This document shows, one piece after another, positions 10,374 to 19,351 of a DNA stretch of 64,000 bases; the stretch's first letter is position 1, and each line of letters begins with the position of its first letter. The notes beneath the pieces are model-generated. The model saw nothing but the letters and a program-made list of their open reading frames with translations, did no database searches and was not told the DNA's origin. The DNA comes from Bifidobacterium boum (GTDB lineage Bacteria > Actinomycetota > Actinomycetes > Actinomycetales > Bifidobacteriaceae), in NCBI RefSeq assembly GCF_000741535.1, contig NZ_JGYQ01000002.1:62001-126000 (forward strand), given 5' to 3'. The position numbers and the translations under genes are program-made.

Positions 10374-10565
10374 CTACATATCCACGTCCGAATTGCCCTG
10401 CGGCGTCTGGGTCTGCGGGGCGGCCGGCGCCTGCGTCTGCGGCGCCCGGTAGGTCTGTTTCGGCGCGGGCGCCCGGTAGGTGCGGCGCGGCGTGGGTGTG
10501 GCGGTCCGTTTCGGCGTGCTCTGCTGCCCGGTACGCTGCCGTGTGCGCTGCATGGCCGCAACCAA
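10374..10565 (-). pseudogene. Low-complexity GC-rich reading frame, possible gene remnant
   Basis: The frame encodes about 63 residues dominated by Pro, Thr, Gln, Arg and Ala, with TYRAP occurring twice and repeated APQTQ-like units, ending in NSDVDM. Almost every third codon position is G or C, far more than in neighbouring genes, which argues that it once coded. It opens with TTG just after an in-frame stop and has no good ribosome site. A strong site (GGAGGA at about 10592-10597, before ATG at 10585-10587) opens a different frame. I read it as the tail of a larger gene left by a mobile element next to the tRNA. No family is recognised. Confidence 0.35.
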
Positions 10566-10682
10566 GCTCGGCGACTCTTCCCATCATCACCAATCCTCCA
10601 CTCATGTTTCTGCGTAGATGATCATGAACTGCCCGCAGCGGGGGTAGACTTATCTGAAGTCATGGGAGAAAGGGTTTGCAGC

Positions 10683-12119
10683 ATGACGGTAACGGATCAT
10701 TTCGAGCGCTGCGCACAGGTGATGCGCGACCACGGTATGAGCGACATGGCGGTGGCTCAGTTCGGGCATTTGTATGATGTATGGGCCAATGGCAGTGAAG
10801 CCACATGGATTCGTGAAGCGGATGTCGAGCCGTTGCACGATGTACCAAGTTTCCATGATGTCTACGAGACCATCGACCATGATCAGGCTGTTCATGCTTT
10901 TGCGAAGACCGCGTTCATCAAGCTGAACGGGGGGTTGGGGACATCGATGGGGCTGTCTTGCGCGAAATCATTGCTCCCGGTGCGTAGGCATAAGGCGCGG
11001 CAGATGCGTTTCATCGATATTATTCTGGGACAGGTGGTTACCGCGCGTGAACGTCTGGGAGTCCCCCTGCCGCTGACCTTGATGAATTCGTTCCGTACGT
11101 CTGCAGACACGCTGAAGGTACTGGAATCGAATATGAGGTTCCGTCAGGACGACATCCCGGTGGAAATCCTCCAGCACCAGGAACCGAAGATCGATATCGA
11201 GACGGGGGAGCCGGTGGTATGGCCTGCATGTCCCGATCTGGCTTGGTGCCCTCCGGGACATGGCGATTTGTATTCCACCCTGTGGGAGTCAGGTCTGCTT
11301 GACATGTTGTGGAACAAGGGCATGCGTTACTTGTTCATCTCCAATTCGGATAATCTCGGCGCGAGGCCTTCGCGTACCTTGGCTCAGTATTTTGAGAATA
11401 CTGGCGCACCGTTCATGGCTGAGGTCGCTGTGCGTACGGAAGCCGACCGCAAGGGCGGCCACGTGGTGCGTGATCGCAAGACGGGGCGCCTGATGCTGCG
11501 TGAGATGAGTCAGGTCCATCCCGATGACCGCCAGGATGCGCAGAATATCCGCCGTCATCCGTATTTCAACACGAATAGTATTTGGATTCGGATTGACGCG
11601 TTGCGTGATTTGCTTGAACGCCATCATGGTGTACTGCCGCTTCCGGTGATCGTGAATAACAAGACCGTCGACCCCACTGATGCTTCCAGCAAGAAGGTTG
11701 TCCAGCTTGAGACCGCCATGGGTGCGGCGATTTCGCTGTTCGACGAGGCTATCTGCGTGCAGGTGGACCGTATGCGGTTCCTTCCGGTGAAAACCACCAA
11801 TGATTTGTTCATCATGCGGTCGGATCGTTTCCATCTTACGGACGCTTTTGAGATGGAGGATGGCAACTACATATTCCCCAATGTCGAGTTGGATCCACGA
11901 TTCTATAAGAATATCGATGACTTCAATGAGCGTTTCCCCTATAATGTGCCGTCGCTGGCTGCGGCGAATTCCGTGCGCATCGTGGGCGACTGGACATTCG
12001 GTCAGAATGTTGCATTCTATGGCAATGCCGTGCTGCAGGATCAAGGCCGACCCAGCTATGTGCCTAACGGTGAGTTTGTCGGACCACAAGGGATCGAGCC
12101 GGACGAATGGATGTTCTGA
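10683..12119 (+). CDS. ugpA: UTP-glucose-1-phosphate uridylyltransferase (UDPGP family)
   Basis: Makes UDP-glucose from UTP and glucose-1-phosphate, feeding the Leloir and lacto-N-biose pathways and envelope glycans. The substrate-loop signature KLNGGLGTSMG followed by AKSLLPVR marks the UDPGP family (related to eukaryotic enzymes), not bacterial GalU. The protein has 478 residues from the ATG at 10683, chosen because AAAGGG lies 8 bp upstream. An ATG at 10662 is possible but lacks a good ribosome site. Later motifs include FISNSDNLGARP and VNNKTVDP. It stands as a single gene after the tRNA. Confidence 0.93.
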   Translation: MTVTDHFERCAQVMRDHGMSDMAVAQFGHLYDVWANGSEATWIREADVEPLHDVPSFHDVYETIDHDQAVHAFAKTAFIKLNGGLGTSMGLSCAKSLLPVRRHKARQMRFIDIILGQVVTARERLGVPLPLTLMNSFRTSADTLKVLESNMRFRQDDIPVEILQHQEPKIDIETGEPVVWPACPDLAWCPPGHGDLYSTLWESGLLDMLWNKGMRYLFISNSDNLGARPSRTLAQYFENTGAPFMAEVAVRTEADRKGGHVVRDRKTGRLMLREMSQVHPDDRQDAQNIRRHPYFNTNSIWIRIDALRDLLERHHGVLPLPVIVNNKTVDPTDASSKKVVQLETAMGAAISLFDEAICVQVDRMRFLPVKTTNDLFIMRSDRFHLTDAFEMEDGNYIFPNVELDPRFYKNIDDFNERFPYNVPSLAAANSVRIVGDWTFGQNVAFYGNAVLQDQGRPSYVPNGEFVGPQGIEPDEWMF

Positions 12120-12244
12120 ATGGTCTGGGGAAGAAAAATATCTTTTTTCGAGAAACAACGACCAAGAACATAAAAACCCTCTAATATAGAAGAAGGTGCC
12201 GTAAGGCACCGATACTTGCACACAGTAACGATACGTGAGGACTA
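12120..12244 (+). promoter_or_regulatory. AT-rich upstream region of pafBC with small hairpin
   Basis: This 125-bp gap is much richer in A+T than its surroundings. It holds a small hairpin, GGTGCC-GTAA-GGCACC at 12195-12210, and a strong ribosome site (GTGAGGACTA) before the ATG. TAATAT at about 12183 could serve as a -10, but I see no convincing -35. Confidence 0.35.
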
Positions 12245-14167
12245 ATGGCAGAAGGTAGCAACGGGAGACGGCGTTTTTCCGACAAATGGGGCAAGCATGA
12301 ACTTGATGTCTTGGCCGTGTTGTCTTCAGCTTTCCCCCAATGGCTTACTTCGCGTCAAATTGCGCAGCGAGTCAAGGCGTACGCCGATTCTTACGGTGAA
12401 CTAGCCGATCAGGCGGCGAAAGCCGCCTTCGCGAAACAGTTCCAGCGCGATCGTGCGAAGCTTGCCGCTATGGGCATCGCGATTGAATCCCGTCAGCCGG
12501 AGTATTCGTCGAAGTCCGAGGGACAGGATTTCGCTTCATATCGCCTCCAGCTTGGCGATGAGCCACGCGTCCGTCTTCATTTCGAGCCTGAGGATTTGCC
12601 GGTACTCGCCGCGGCCAACTATCTGGCCCGCTCGATGTCGATTTCGTCGAACGCCGCCCACCAGCAGGTGCAACATACCTCGCGTACCGCTCCTCGCGTA
12701 CCACAGACACCGGTACCAGGTCTCGGATTGGATTCGATCGCTCCTGGACTTGGCACGCAGACTCTGCCGGAATCCTTGATGAAAGTGATCGACTCCAGGC
12801 GTTTCGCCGCAACAGTTGATGTCGATGGTGAGCGTATCAATGTCGCATACACTGATTCTGATGATCTGGCTATGTATGTGTTGGAACATCCGGGCGCATA
12901 CATTGTCAGCCCGCAGGAGGCGGTTGATGCGTTCAACCGCCGGCTGACCGCCGCCGCGCGTTTCGAGTTGGCGGATTCTACACAGAATTCGGAAAGTTCT
13001 GAAGTCAATGCGCCCGCCATCAGCCGTCAAGTGCATGAGCCTGGCGACCCGGAAAGCATTAAGGCGAGGCAGAAAAAGGCCGGGCCGTCTTTCCAGACGG
13101 GCAGTGAAGTCGATCGTCGTTTACGTCTGATGCTGTTCCTGTCCGCTCACCTTGGCGAGGAATTTTCTCTGGCGGAGCTTGCGGAACGGTTCATCGGCAA
13201 ACCTAAGTCCGAGGATGAGTTGAATAAGTATGTCAATATCATCCACAAAGATATCAACACGCTGACTACGGTATCCGATGATGGAGAGATGGCTGGCAGT
13301 CAGTTCTTCGATATTGATTGGCCGTTGCTTGATAGCGAGGGCATCGTGTCGGCAACCAATTCCCTCGGTCTTGAGCGTCTCGCTGGTATTTCGCAGCAGT
13401 ATTTGAGTATGCTGACCGCCTCGGTCAGCTATCTTGCGCACTCTTCGCTGTTGCCTGACCAGCAGCGTGACCAGGCGCAATCCTTGTATACGCGTCTTCG
13501 TCAGCATGTCAAGCCGGGGCAGACACCATGGTTGAGTCTGACCGGATATGAGCTTGAGCCGCGGGCGTTCTCGGTCGTCAAGCGCGCGATTGCCACTGAC
13601 TCGCTGTTGGATATGGAATATACCGATGGCGCTGGCAGGATTCGTCGCAAGCTGGTGGCTCCGGCGAAGATTTTTGTTGATGAGGGTGTCTATTATGCGG
13701 CAGTGTGGACGGACGTCGCAGCTGCAGCGCCCAAGGACAAGCAAGAGTTTGTTCAGCGTGACACCACGATCAACAAGGCGAATGGTTTGCCAAGGGTCTG
13801 GCAGGTGCTTCGTCTTGCACGCATCGAGAAGGCCGATCTTGTTGAACCGGTTCATAAACTCGATATCCCGGATGTGCCGGTGAGCGAATTGCGTAAATGG
13901 AGTTTTGACAACGGTACGCAGACGGTATTCATCACTGATCAGCCTGACCTGCCTTTTACCAAGCGATTGCCGGGTGCGACCGTCGAACCGTGCGGTAACG
14001 GACAGAAGGTTCGTCTTATCGTATCTTCTGATTCATGGTTTGTGGCGTTCTGTATCGCGCATGCCCGTCATATTACGGCGGTTGCTCCGGAAACGCTTCG
14101 TTCGATGATTAAAGCGCGCGCCGAACGTGAGTTGAGTCTCGACCAGCGGGAAGACGATACCAACTGA
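12245..14167 (+). CDS. pafBC: Fused PafB-PafC WYL-domain transcriptional regulator
   Basis: A 640-residue protein made of two similar halves. The first (about 1-250) has an N-terminal winged-helix-like region and a WYL-type domain around SRRFAATVDVDGERINVAY. The second (about 285-640) begins again with a helix-turn-helix segment (LRLMLFLSAHLGEEFSLAELAERF) and ends with a WYL domain around MEYTDGAGRIRRKLVAP. In mycobacteria PafB and PafC are separate and act together as an activator of the LexA-independent DNA-damage response. The position upstream of the helY helicase, as in other actinobacteria, supports the call. The start at 12245 has an excellent ribosome site. Confidence 0.88.
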   Translation: MAEGSNGRRRFSDKWGKHELDVLAVLSSAFPQWLTSRQIAQRVKAYADSYGELADQAAKAAFAKQFQRDRAKLAAMGIAIESRQPEYSSKSEGQDFASYRLQLGDEPRVRLHFEPEDLPVLAAANYLARSMSISSNAAHQQVQHTSRTAPRVPQTPVPGLGLDSIAPGLGTQTLPESLMKVIDSRRFAATVDVDGERINVAYTDSDDLAMYVLEHPGAYIVSPQEAVDAFNRRLTAAARFELADSTQNSESSEVNAPAISRQVHEPGDPESIKARQKKAGPSFQTGSEVDRRLRLMLFLSAHLGEEFSLAELAERFIGKPKSEDELNKYVNIIHKDINTLTTVSDDGEMAGSQFFDIDWPLLDSEGIVSATNSLGLERLAGISQQYLSMLTASVSYLAHSSLLPDQQRDQAQSLYTRLRQHVKPGQTPWLSLTGYELEPRAFSVVKRAIATDSLLDMEYTDGAGRIRRKLVAPAKIFVDEGVYYAAVWTDVAAAAPKDKQEFVQRDTTINKANGLPRVWQVLRLARIEKADLVEPVHKLDIPDVPVSELRKWSFDNGTQTVFITDQPDLPFTKRLPGATVEPCGNGQKVRLIVSSDSWFVAFCIAHARHITAVAPETLRSMIKARAERELSLDQREDDTN

Positions 14168-14209
14168 TACGATAAATATCTGTTTATCATCGAGTCGATA
14201 GGAGGCCCC

Positions 14210-14527
14210 ATGCACTGGTGGATTGTTTGGGTGGTGCTTGTTATCGCGATGATTGCAACGATATGTGTCGGCGCTGTCTATGCTATTCGTCGGGGTTTGG
14301 CGGCTTTGCATTGTATCGCTGCTCTCGGTGATGCCGCCAATGAGCGGATGGAGGCCATGCAGGAACCTGTCCAGGAATCCCAGCGGGAGCCGGTGTCGTT
14401 CACGCAACCTCTTCACCAGACCGCCAAGCGTTATAGTGATGCGTACGCCAAGGTAATCGCGAGACAGGACCGCAAGCGGGAACAGCATGAGGCGGTTTGG
14501 CGGCAGTGGCGTACGTTCAATGAATAA
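14210..14527 (+). CDS. Small single-span membrane protein in the TatA position
   Basis: A 105-residue protein with one N-terminal hydrophobic helix (IVWVVLVIAMIATICVGAVY) and a charged, Glu/Arg/Gln-rich cytosolic tail. It lies between pafBC and helY, where many actinobacteria encode TatA and TatC, and AGGAGG precedes the ATG. The size and N-in helix resemble TatA, but the tail lacks the amphipathic helix after a conserved Phe-Gly, so I do not call it TatA. Function unknown. Confidence 0.65.
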   Translation: MHWWIVWVVLVIAMIATICVGAVYAIRRGLAALHCIAALGDAANERMEAMQEPVQESQREPVSFTQPLHQTAKRYSDAYAKVIARQDRKREQHEAVWRQWRTFNE

Positions 14528-14563
14528 TGTGATACTCGGAAAAATTGGGGGAGTGGGGGGACC

Positions 14564-17155
14564 ATGACGCGACATAGGCACCATGCCCATGCGAAGGACT
14601 GGATGGCACGGGAGTCTCATGCGCCGTCAGGGGATTCCCCTGCGGCAAGATATCAGCGTTTTCGTGCTCGTCAGCGATTGAACGATACGGCGCTGGCGAA
14701 GTTTGCAGCGACATTGCCTTTCAGCCTTGATGGTTTCCAGCGCGATGCGTGCGAGGCGCTTGAACAAGGCAATAATGTTCTTGTCGCGGCTCCTACCGGT
14801 GCGGGAAAGACCGTAGTGGCGGATTTCGCGATGTTCCTTGCACATGAATATCAGGTCAAGGCATTCTATACCACGCCGATCAAAGCGCTCAGCAATCAGA
14901 AGTACCATGATCTCTCCGCCATCTATGGCGCGGATCATGTGGGCCTGTTGACCGGTGACACGTCAATCAACCCGGAAGCGGACATCGTGGTGATGACCAC
15001 GGAAGTGTTGCGCAATATGCTGTATGAGCATTCCACATCGTTGATTGAACTTCGTTACGTCATTCTTGACGAAGTGCATTATCTGGCCGATCGTTTTCGT
15101 GGTCCGGTGTGGGAGGAAGTCATCATCCATCTTCCCAAATCGGTGCGCATCATCGGCTTGTCGGCGACCGTGTCGAATGTCGAGGATTTTTCGCAGTGGA
15201 TCGCTTCGGTTCGCGGTAAGACGAAACTGGTGGTTTCCGAACATCGTCCGGTGCCGCTTGAACAACATGTGATGATTCAGGCGAACGCGCATACCGAACC
15301 GGAAATCGTTGATTTGTATCGCCGGAACGCCAAGGATGAGGTCACTACAACCCTCAACCCGTATCTGATACGGCGTATCGACCAGCTTGAGCATCAGGCC
15401 CTCCGCAAGCGGCCGGCTCACAAAGCGCATGGCAGACATTGGGGACGTGGAAAGACCGCCGCAGGCGGGGATGAGCGGTATACTCCGCGTCGACCTGATG
15501 TCATCGACGAATTGAATTTCATGGGGATGCTGCCTGGTATCTACTTCATTTTCTCCCGCAACGGCTGCGATCAGGCTGTCGAACAATGCATTAATGCCGG
15601 ACTTGAACTGACCAGTGATGAAGAGGCGATGCGCATCCATGAAATTGTCGATGACATGGTTGAGGGACAGCTCAGCAAAGATGATTTGAAGGCTCTGCAT
15701 TTCTCTCAATTCCGCTTCGCACTCGAGGAAGGTTTCGCTTCACACCATGCGGGCATGATCGCCTTGTTCAGACAAATCGTTGAACGTCTGTTCGAAGAAG
15801 GTCTGATCAAGGTTGTGTTCGCCACGGAAACATTGGCTCTCGGCATCAATATGCCGGCGCGTAGCGTCATCGTCGAAAAGCTCGAGAAGTATGACGGGAC
15901 CGGGCACGTTACACTTACGCCGGGGGAGTTCACCCAGCTCACCGGCCGTGCGGGCAGGCGGGGCATTGATACCATCGGCCACGCTGTCATCGTCGATCAT
16001 CGCGGATTTGTTCCGGCGACGGCTGCCGCTCTGTCCAGCAAACGCGTATACCCGTTGCATTCCAGCTTCAAACCCACGTTTAATATGGCTGTCAATCTGC
16101 TGTATACGAGTAGTTATCAGACTGCACGAGTGACATTGGACCGCTCGTTTGCCCAATGGGAGGCGAACGAGTCCGCATGGCAGCTCGAAGCGCAGATCGA
16201 TTCACTCCATCACGCGCTTGACGGTTATGAACGCGCCTTCGTATGTGATCGAGGTGATTTCACCCAATTCATGACGCTGCGTATGCGGCTGAGTGATTTG
16301 CAGAAGAATGGCAGACGTGTGTTGAAACATCGGATGTTTCCATCGCAAACTGCACGGCGAGAGGCATTCCAGTCGCTTGACCAGCAAATCGCCCAGCTGA
16401 AGTGGGACGAGCAGCATCATCCATGCCGGTCATGCCCTGACCTTCAGGAGCATCTGCGGTGGGGGCATCGATGGATGAGGGAGAAGCGTGAGCTGGATCG
16501 TGTGCAGGAACGCTACGATTCGCGTACCGGATCAGTCGCCCGTCAGTTTGACCATATCTGCGATATTCTCACCGAGTTTGGTTACTTGGAACGGTATGAC
16601 GATGGTGATGCTGCATCTCTTGTGCTCACATCCGGCGGACGTTTGCTCAGACGGTTGTACAGTGAACAGGATCTTGTGCTCGCCGAGGCGATCAGATCCG
16701 GACTGTTGGACACACTGACTCCGCAGCAGCTCGCCGCAGCATTGTCCGGCTTGGTGTATGAAGCGCGACGCGGTGAGAGTGGCGAACCACGCCGGTATCC
16801 AGGAGGTTCAACCGGACCTGTTGCCCATGTCTGCTCACAGTTACGAGCGATGAGTGCGCGCATCAACACCATGCGCGAAGATTGCGGGCTTGAGCGTCTG
16901 CCCGATATTGATTTCGGCATCGTCGATATTGTGTATCGATGGGCGGAAGACGAGCCGTTGGCACAAGTGTTGCATGACACCGATTTGACCGGTGGGGATT
17001 TTGTGCGCAACATGAAGCGCCTGGCGGATATGCTTCAACAGGTTGCGGCCGCGTTGCCGAATGTTCCCGAATTCGATGGGCCGCTCGCGCAGAAGGCCCA
17101 TGATGCTCATATCATGATCAATCGTGGTGTCGTCGCGTACAGTGGTGTCGACTGA
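14564..17155 (+). CDS. helY: DEAD/DEAH-box RNA helicase (HelY/Mtr4-like)
   Basis: Superfamily 2 helicase of 863 residues. Motif I APTGAGKTVVADF, motif II DEVHYLAD, motif III SATVSN, and the C-terminal core motifs TLALGINMPARSVIVEKLEK and QLTGRAGRRGID are all present. The region beyond about residue 620 is the helical C-terminal domain of Ski2/Mtr4-like proteins. A short cysteine cluster near CRSCPDLQEHLRWGH (about residues 625-640) is as expected for HelY. The role is unwinding or remodelling RNA, probably in decay or ribosome assembly. It follows the small membrane-protein gene by 36 bp. Confidence 0.92.
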   Translation: MTRHRHHAHAKDWMARESHAPSGDSPAARYQRFRARQRLNDTALAKFAATLPFSLDGFQRDACEALEQGNNVLVAAPTGAGKTVVADFAMFLAHEYQVKAFYTTPIKALSNQKYHDLSAIYGADHVGLLTGDTSINPEADIVVMTTEVLRNMLYEHSTSLIELRYVILDEVHYLADRFRGPVWEEVIIHLPKSVRIIGLSATVSNVEDFSQWIASVRGKTKLVVSEHRPVPLEQHVMIQANAHTEPEIVDLYRRNAKDEVTTTLNPYLIRRIDQLEHQALRKRPAHKAHGRHWGRGKTAAGGDERYTPRRPDVIDELNFMGMLPGIYFIFSRNGCDQAVEQCINAGLELTSDEEAMRIHEIVDDMVEGQLSKDDLKALHFSQFRFALEEGFASHHAGMIALFRQIVERLFEEGLIKVVFATETLALGINMPARSVIVEKLEKYDGTGHVTLTPGEFTQLTGRAGRRGIDTIGHAVIVDHRGFVPATAAALSSKRVYPLHSSFKPTFNMAVNLLYTSSYQTARVTLDRSFAQWEANESAWQLEAQIDSLHHALDGYERAFVCDRGDFTQFMTLRMRLSDLQKNGRRVLKHRMFPSQTARREAFQSLDQQIAQLKWDEQHHPCRSCPDLQEHLRWGHRWMREKRELDRVQERYDSRTGSVARQFDHICDILTEFGYLERYDDGDAASLVLTSGGRLLRRLYSEQDLVLAEAIRSGLLDTLTPQQLAAALSGLVYEARRGESGEPRRYPGGSTGPVAHVCSQLRAMSARINTMREDCGLERLPDIDFGIVDIVYRWAEDEPLAQVLHDTDLTGGDFVRNMKRLADMLQQVAAALPNVPEFDGPLAQKAHDAHIMINRGVVAYSGVD

Positions 17156-17247
17156 TTCGACGGCCGCTGAATATGGGAATACCGTACAAGTCCGAACTGT
17201 TGGGTACGGTTGGTAGGTATTGGTTACCCAAGGAGGAATAAGACAAC

Positions 17248-17595
17248 ATGGCAGAACGCAGCTTGCGTGGCATGAGCATCGGAGCGAAGTCGCTCGAATC
17301 CGACGATAATGTGGATTTCGCCGCACGATCCGATGTCGCGTATGTATGTCCGAATGGCCATCGTACGATTATTCCCTTTGCTGAAGGTGCTGAACCCCCG
17401 AAAGAGTGGGAATGCCGTTGCGGACAAATTGCGCATCGTGAAGGCGACTCAGACGATGATGCGGACGAAATCAATAAGCCGACACGAACCCACTGGGATA
17501 TGCTGATGGAACGCCGCACGGAAGACGAGTTGAAAGAACTGCTTGAAAAGCGTTTGCAAATGCATCGTGACGGTTGGATTCCCGATTATGAGTGA
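17248..17595 (+). CDS. rbpA: RNA polymerase-binding protein RbpA
   Basis: Actinobacterial RNA polymerase regulator of 115 residues that binds the beta subunit and group I/II sigma factors and stabilises the open complex. The N-terminal RSLRGMSIGAKSLESD, the core domain with CPNGH and WECRCG (the cysteines and histidine can bind zinc), the basic linker and the sigma-interaction helix RTHWDMLMERRTEDELKELL are all recognisable. Its own ribosome site AAGGAGG precedes the ATG. An inverted repeat TTGGGTA/TACCCAA upstream (about 17200-17230) may belong to its promoter. A terminator follows, so it is a monocistronic unit. Confidence 0.95.
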   Translation: MAERSLRGMSIGAKSLESDDNVDFAARSDVAYVCPNGHRTIIPFAEGAEPPKEWECRCGQIAHREGDSDDDADEINKPTRTHWDMLMERRTEDELKELLEKRLQMHRDGWIPDYE

Positions 17596-17614
17596 GCGAA
17601 TGATGCAGTAAGCG

Positions 17615-17650
17615 ATGCCGTGCACGGATTGTCCCGTACACGGCATTTTT
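17615..17650 (+). terminator. Intrinsic terminator of rbpA
   Basis: TGCCGTGCACGG pairs with CCGTACACGGCA, with one imperfect pair and a short loop, and is followed by TTTTT. Confidence 0.85.
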
Positions 17651-17757
17651 CATGTTCGGTCATGATGACAGGGCATAATGAATTGGGGGAGAGGAACGCA
17701 ATGCGCGTTCTGCTCCATGCGTATCACAGCTACCGGAACATTCACAGAGAGGACCGC

Positions 17758-18483
17758 ATGACCGTATCGCAACCAAGAAACGTCGTCCTGCTTGATTTGG
17801 ATGGGACGTTGACCAAATCTGACCCAGGTATCATCGCTTGTGTGATTAAGGCGTTCCAAGAGCTTGGACGTCCTGTTCCGGATGATGCCGAACTCCACCG
17901 GTTTATCGGGCCAGCGATTATCGAGTCTATGCAACGCAATCATATTCCAGATGATCAGTTGGAACGGGCGGTTGCAATCTATCGCGAGTATTACACCAAC
18001 AAAGCTGTGTTTGATGATCCGAATGAGCCGGGCAACAAGGTTCCCGGGCGGCTCTATAACACGGTGTATCCGGGCATCCCGGAACAGCTACGGCGGCTTC
18101 GTGCGCAAGGATATGTGTTGGCGATCGCCACATGCAAGCCGGAATATCAGGCCAAGCCCATTTGCCAGCATTTTGGATTGGACGATCTGGTCGATGATAT
18201 CTACGGGGCCAGTGAAGATAATTCGCGTCTTGATAAGGATCAAGTCATTCGGTACGGATTCGAAAAGATGGGATTTGATACCGCCCGTGGAGACCGTGCG
18301 CTGATGGTCGGCGATCGCTGGACCGACGTTGAAGGCGCCAAGGCGTGCGGCCTAGCATGTCTTGGATGCGGATGGGGCTATGCCGAGCCTGGAGAACTTG
18401 CTGAACATGGTGCGTATCGAATCATTGACGCCGTGGATCAGCTGTGTGACGCCGTGGATGATTTCTTCACGCCTGCGCGGTGA
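17758..18483 (+). CDS. HAD-family phosphatase (phosphoglycolate phosphatase-like)
   Basis: The protein has 241 residues with all HAD motifs: motif I LLDLDGTLTKSDPG (nucleophile and acid Asp), motif II at AIATCK, and motif III MVGDRWTDVEGAKACG. A helical cap domain lies between motifs I and II, as in Gph/5'-nucleotidase-type enzymes. The ATG at 17758 is chosen for its AGAGAGGACC ribosome site; an in-frame ATG at 17701 would add 19 residues. The substrate cannot be read from sequence; phosphoglycolate or a nucleotide are the usual ones. It stands alone after the rbpA terminator. Confidence 0.85.
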   Translation: MTVSQPRNVVLLDLDGTLTKSDPGIIACVIKAFQELGRPVPDDAELHRFIGPAIIESMQRNHIPDDQLERAVAIYREYYTNKAVFDDPNEPGNKVPGRLYNTVYPGIPEQLRRLRAQGYVLAIATCKPEYQAKPICQHFGLDDLVDDIYGASEDNSRLDKDQVIRYGFEKMGFDTARGDRALMVGDRWTDVEGAKACGLACLGCGWGYAEPGELAEHGAYRIIDAVDQLCDAVDDFFTPAR

Positions 18484-18513
18484 TTGTTCGCGGCTATGAC
18501 GAGTTGTGTACCT

Positions 18514-18577
18514 CGATGTCCGTGCGTTTTCGTTGACGTGGCAGATGAACAGGCCAGCCGGGAACGTGCGGACATCG
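18514..18577 (+). repeat. Long imperfect inverted repeat downstream of the HAD phosphatase gene
   Basis: CGATGTCCGTGCGTT at 18514-18528 matches the reverse complement of 18563-18577 except at two positions, with a 34-base loop. It lies 30 bp past the stop. No U-tract follows. It may be a transcript end or a regulatory RNA structure. The rest of the 282-bp gap (18484-18765) holds only the hairpin at 18704-18740. Confidence 0.5.
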
Positions 18578-18703
18578 CGTATGTATGGCAACTTCGAAGC
18601 AGCGTCGAGGCACCGTCAAAGATCCGCGACTGGTGCTTGCGGTAAAATCCGATAATGTATGTTATGTCAGATTGGCAATTCGGCGCCGCCCCTACCACAG
18701 TGG

Positions 18704-18740
18704 CTATGCCGGCCAACGCTACATGTCACGGCCGGCATAG
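18704..18740 (-). terminator. Hairpin without U-tail after the leftward membrane-protein gene
   Basis: CTATGCCGGCC at 18704-18714 pairs perfectly with 18730-18740 around a 15-base loop. It is placed 25 bp past the stop of the gene ending at 18766. No T-run follows on either strand. Confidence 0.5.
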
Positions 18741-18765
18741 CGTGCACGGTGATACGAGAATCCGC

Positions 18766-19182
18766 TCACAGCGACTGCGACCGGCCGGGATTTTCGCCGC
18801 CGGCTGTCTGCGATGATGGCTGCGCATCGGCATGCTGCTCGGCGTGTTGTTTGGCACGACGCGCCTGGTCTTCTGCGGCCTTGGATGCGATGCGATACAT
18901 GGCCCACAAGTCCCATGCGATAAGCGCGACAAGAACAGCTCCTGACACCCATCCGACCTTCGTGTACCATGTGCGCATGGCAGCGCTGATGTCATGACGA
19001 TATATGATGAATGCTACGTATGGTGCCATAGCCAGCACGAGTGATACGAAATGCAATGCTATAGCGCTTTTCGCAACAGGTTTCGGCTCTTCCTTCGTTC
19101 CGGCGTAGTGACGCGCGAGGATGACGATGGCGATGCAGCATGCTGCTGCAATCAACCAAAGAATCAGTGGGATGAGGGTCAT
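18766..19182 (-). CDS. Small membrane protein with Lys/Gln/Ala-rich tail
   Basis: The protein has 138 residues with three hydrophobic helices (about 3-25, 42-60, 75-95) followed by an Ala/Gln/Arg/His-rich hydrophilic tail containing EDQARRAKQHAEQHAD, probably cytosolic. No family is recognised. It is the last gene of the leftward cluster after the MerR regulator (170-bp gap), so it may have its own promoter. GGAAG precedes the start. Base composition agrees with the neighbours. Confidence 0.65.
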   Translation of the reverse strand: MTLIPLILWLIAAACCIAIVILARHYAGTKEEPKPVAKSAIALHFVSLVLAMAPYVAFIIYRHDISAAMRTWYTKVGWVSGAVLVALIAWDLWAMYRIASKAAEDQARRAKQHAEQHADAQPSSQTAGGENPGRSQSL

Positions 19183-19351
19183 TGGTGCTTCCTTCCGTCG
19201 TAGTATTCAGATTTGCTCATACAGTGTCGGTATCGAGCCGCCTCACCCGAGCGGCACGCGCAATGTCTCGTGTCGAGTGGGAATCGGGAATCTTCCACGG
19301 TACTCCCCCGCATCGGCTTCTTCCTGGCATGCAGTGCATCGCAGAACATGG

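Noticed and set aside
10338..10682. N-terminal extension of the UDP-glucose pyrophosphorylase frame
   Set aside because: The extension is Arg/Gly low-complexity sequence antisense to the GC-rich remnant; UDPGP enzymes begin near the ATG at 10683, which has a ribosome site.
14210..14527. TatA
   Set aside because: One N-terminal helix and the genomic place fit, but the Phe-Gly hinge and amphipathic helix are missing.
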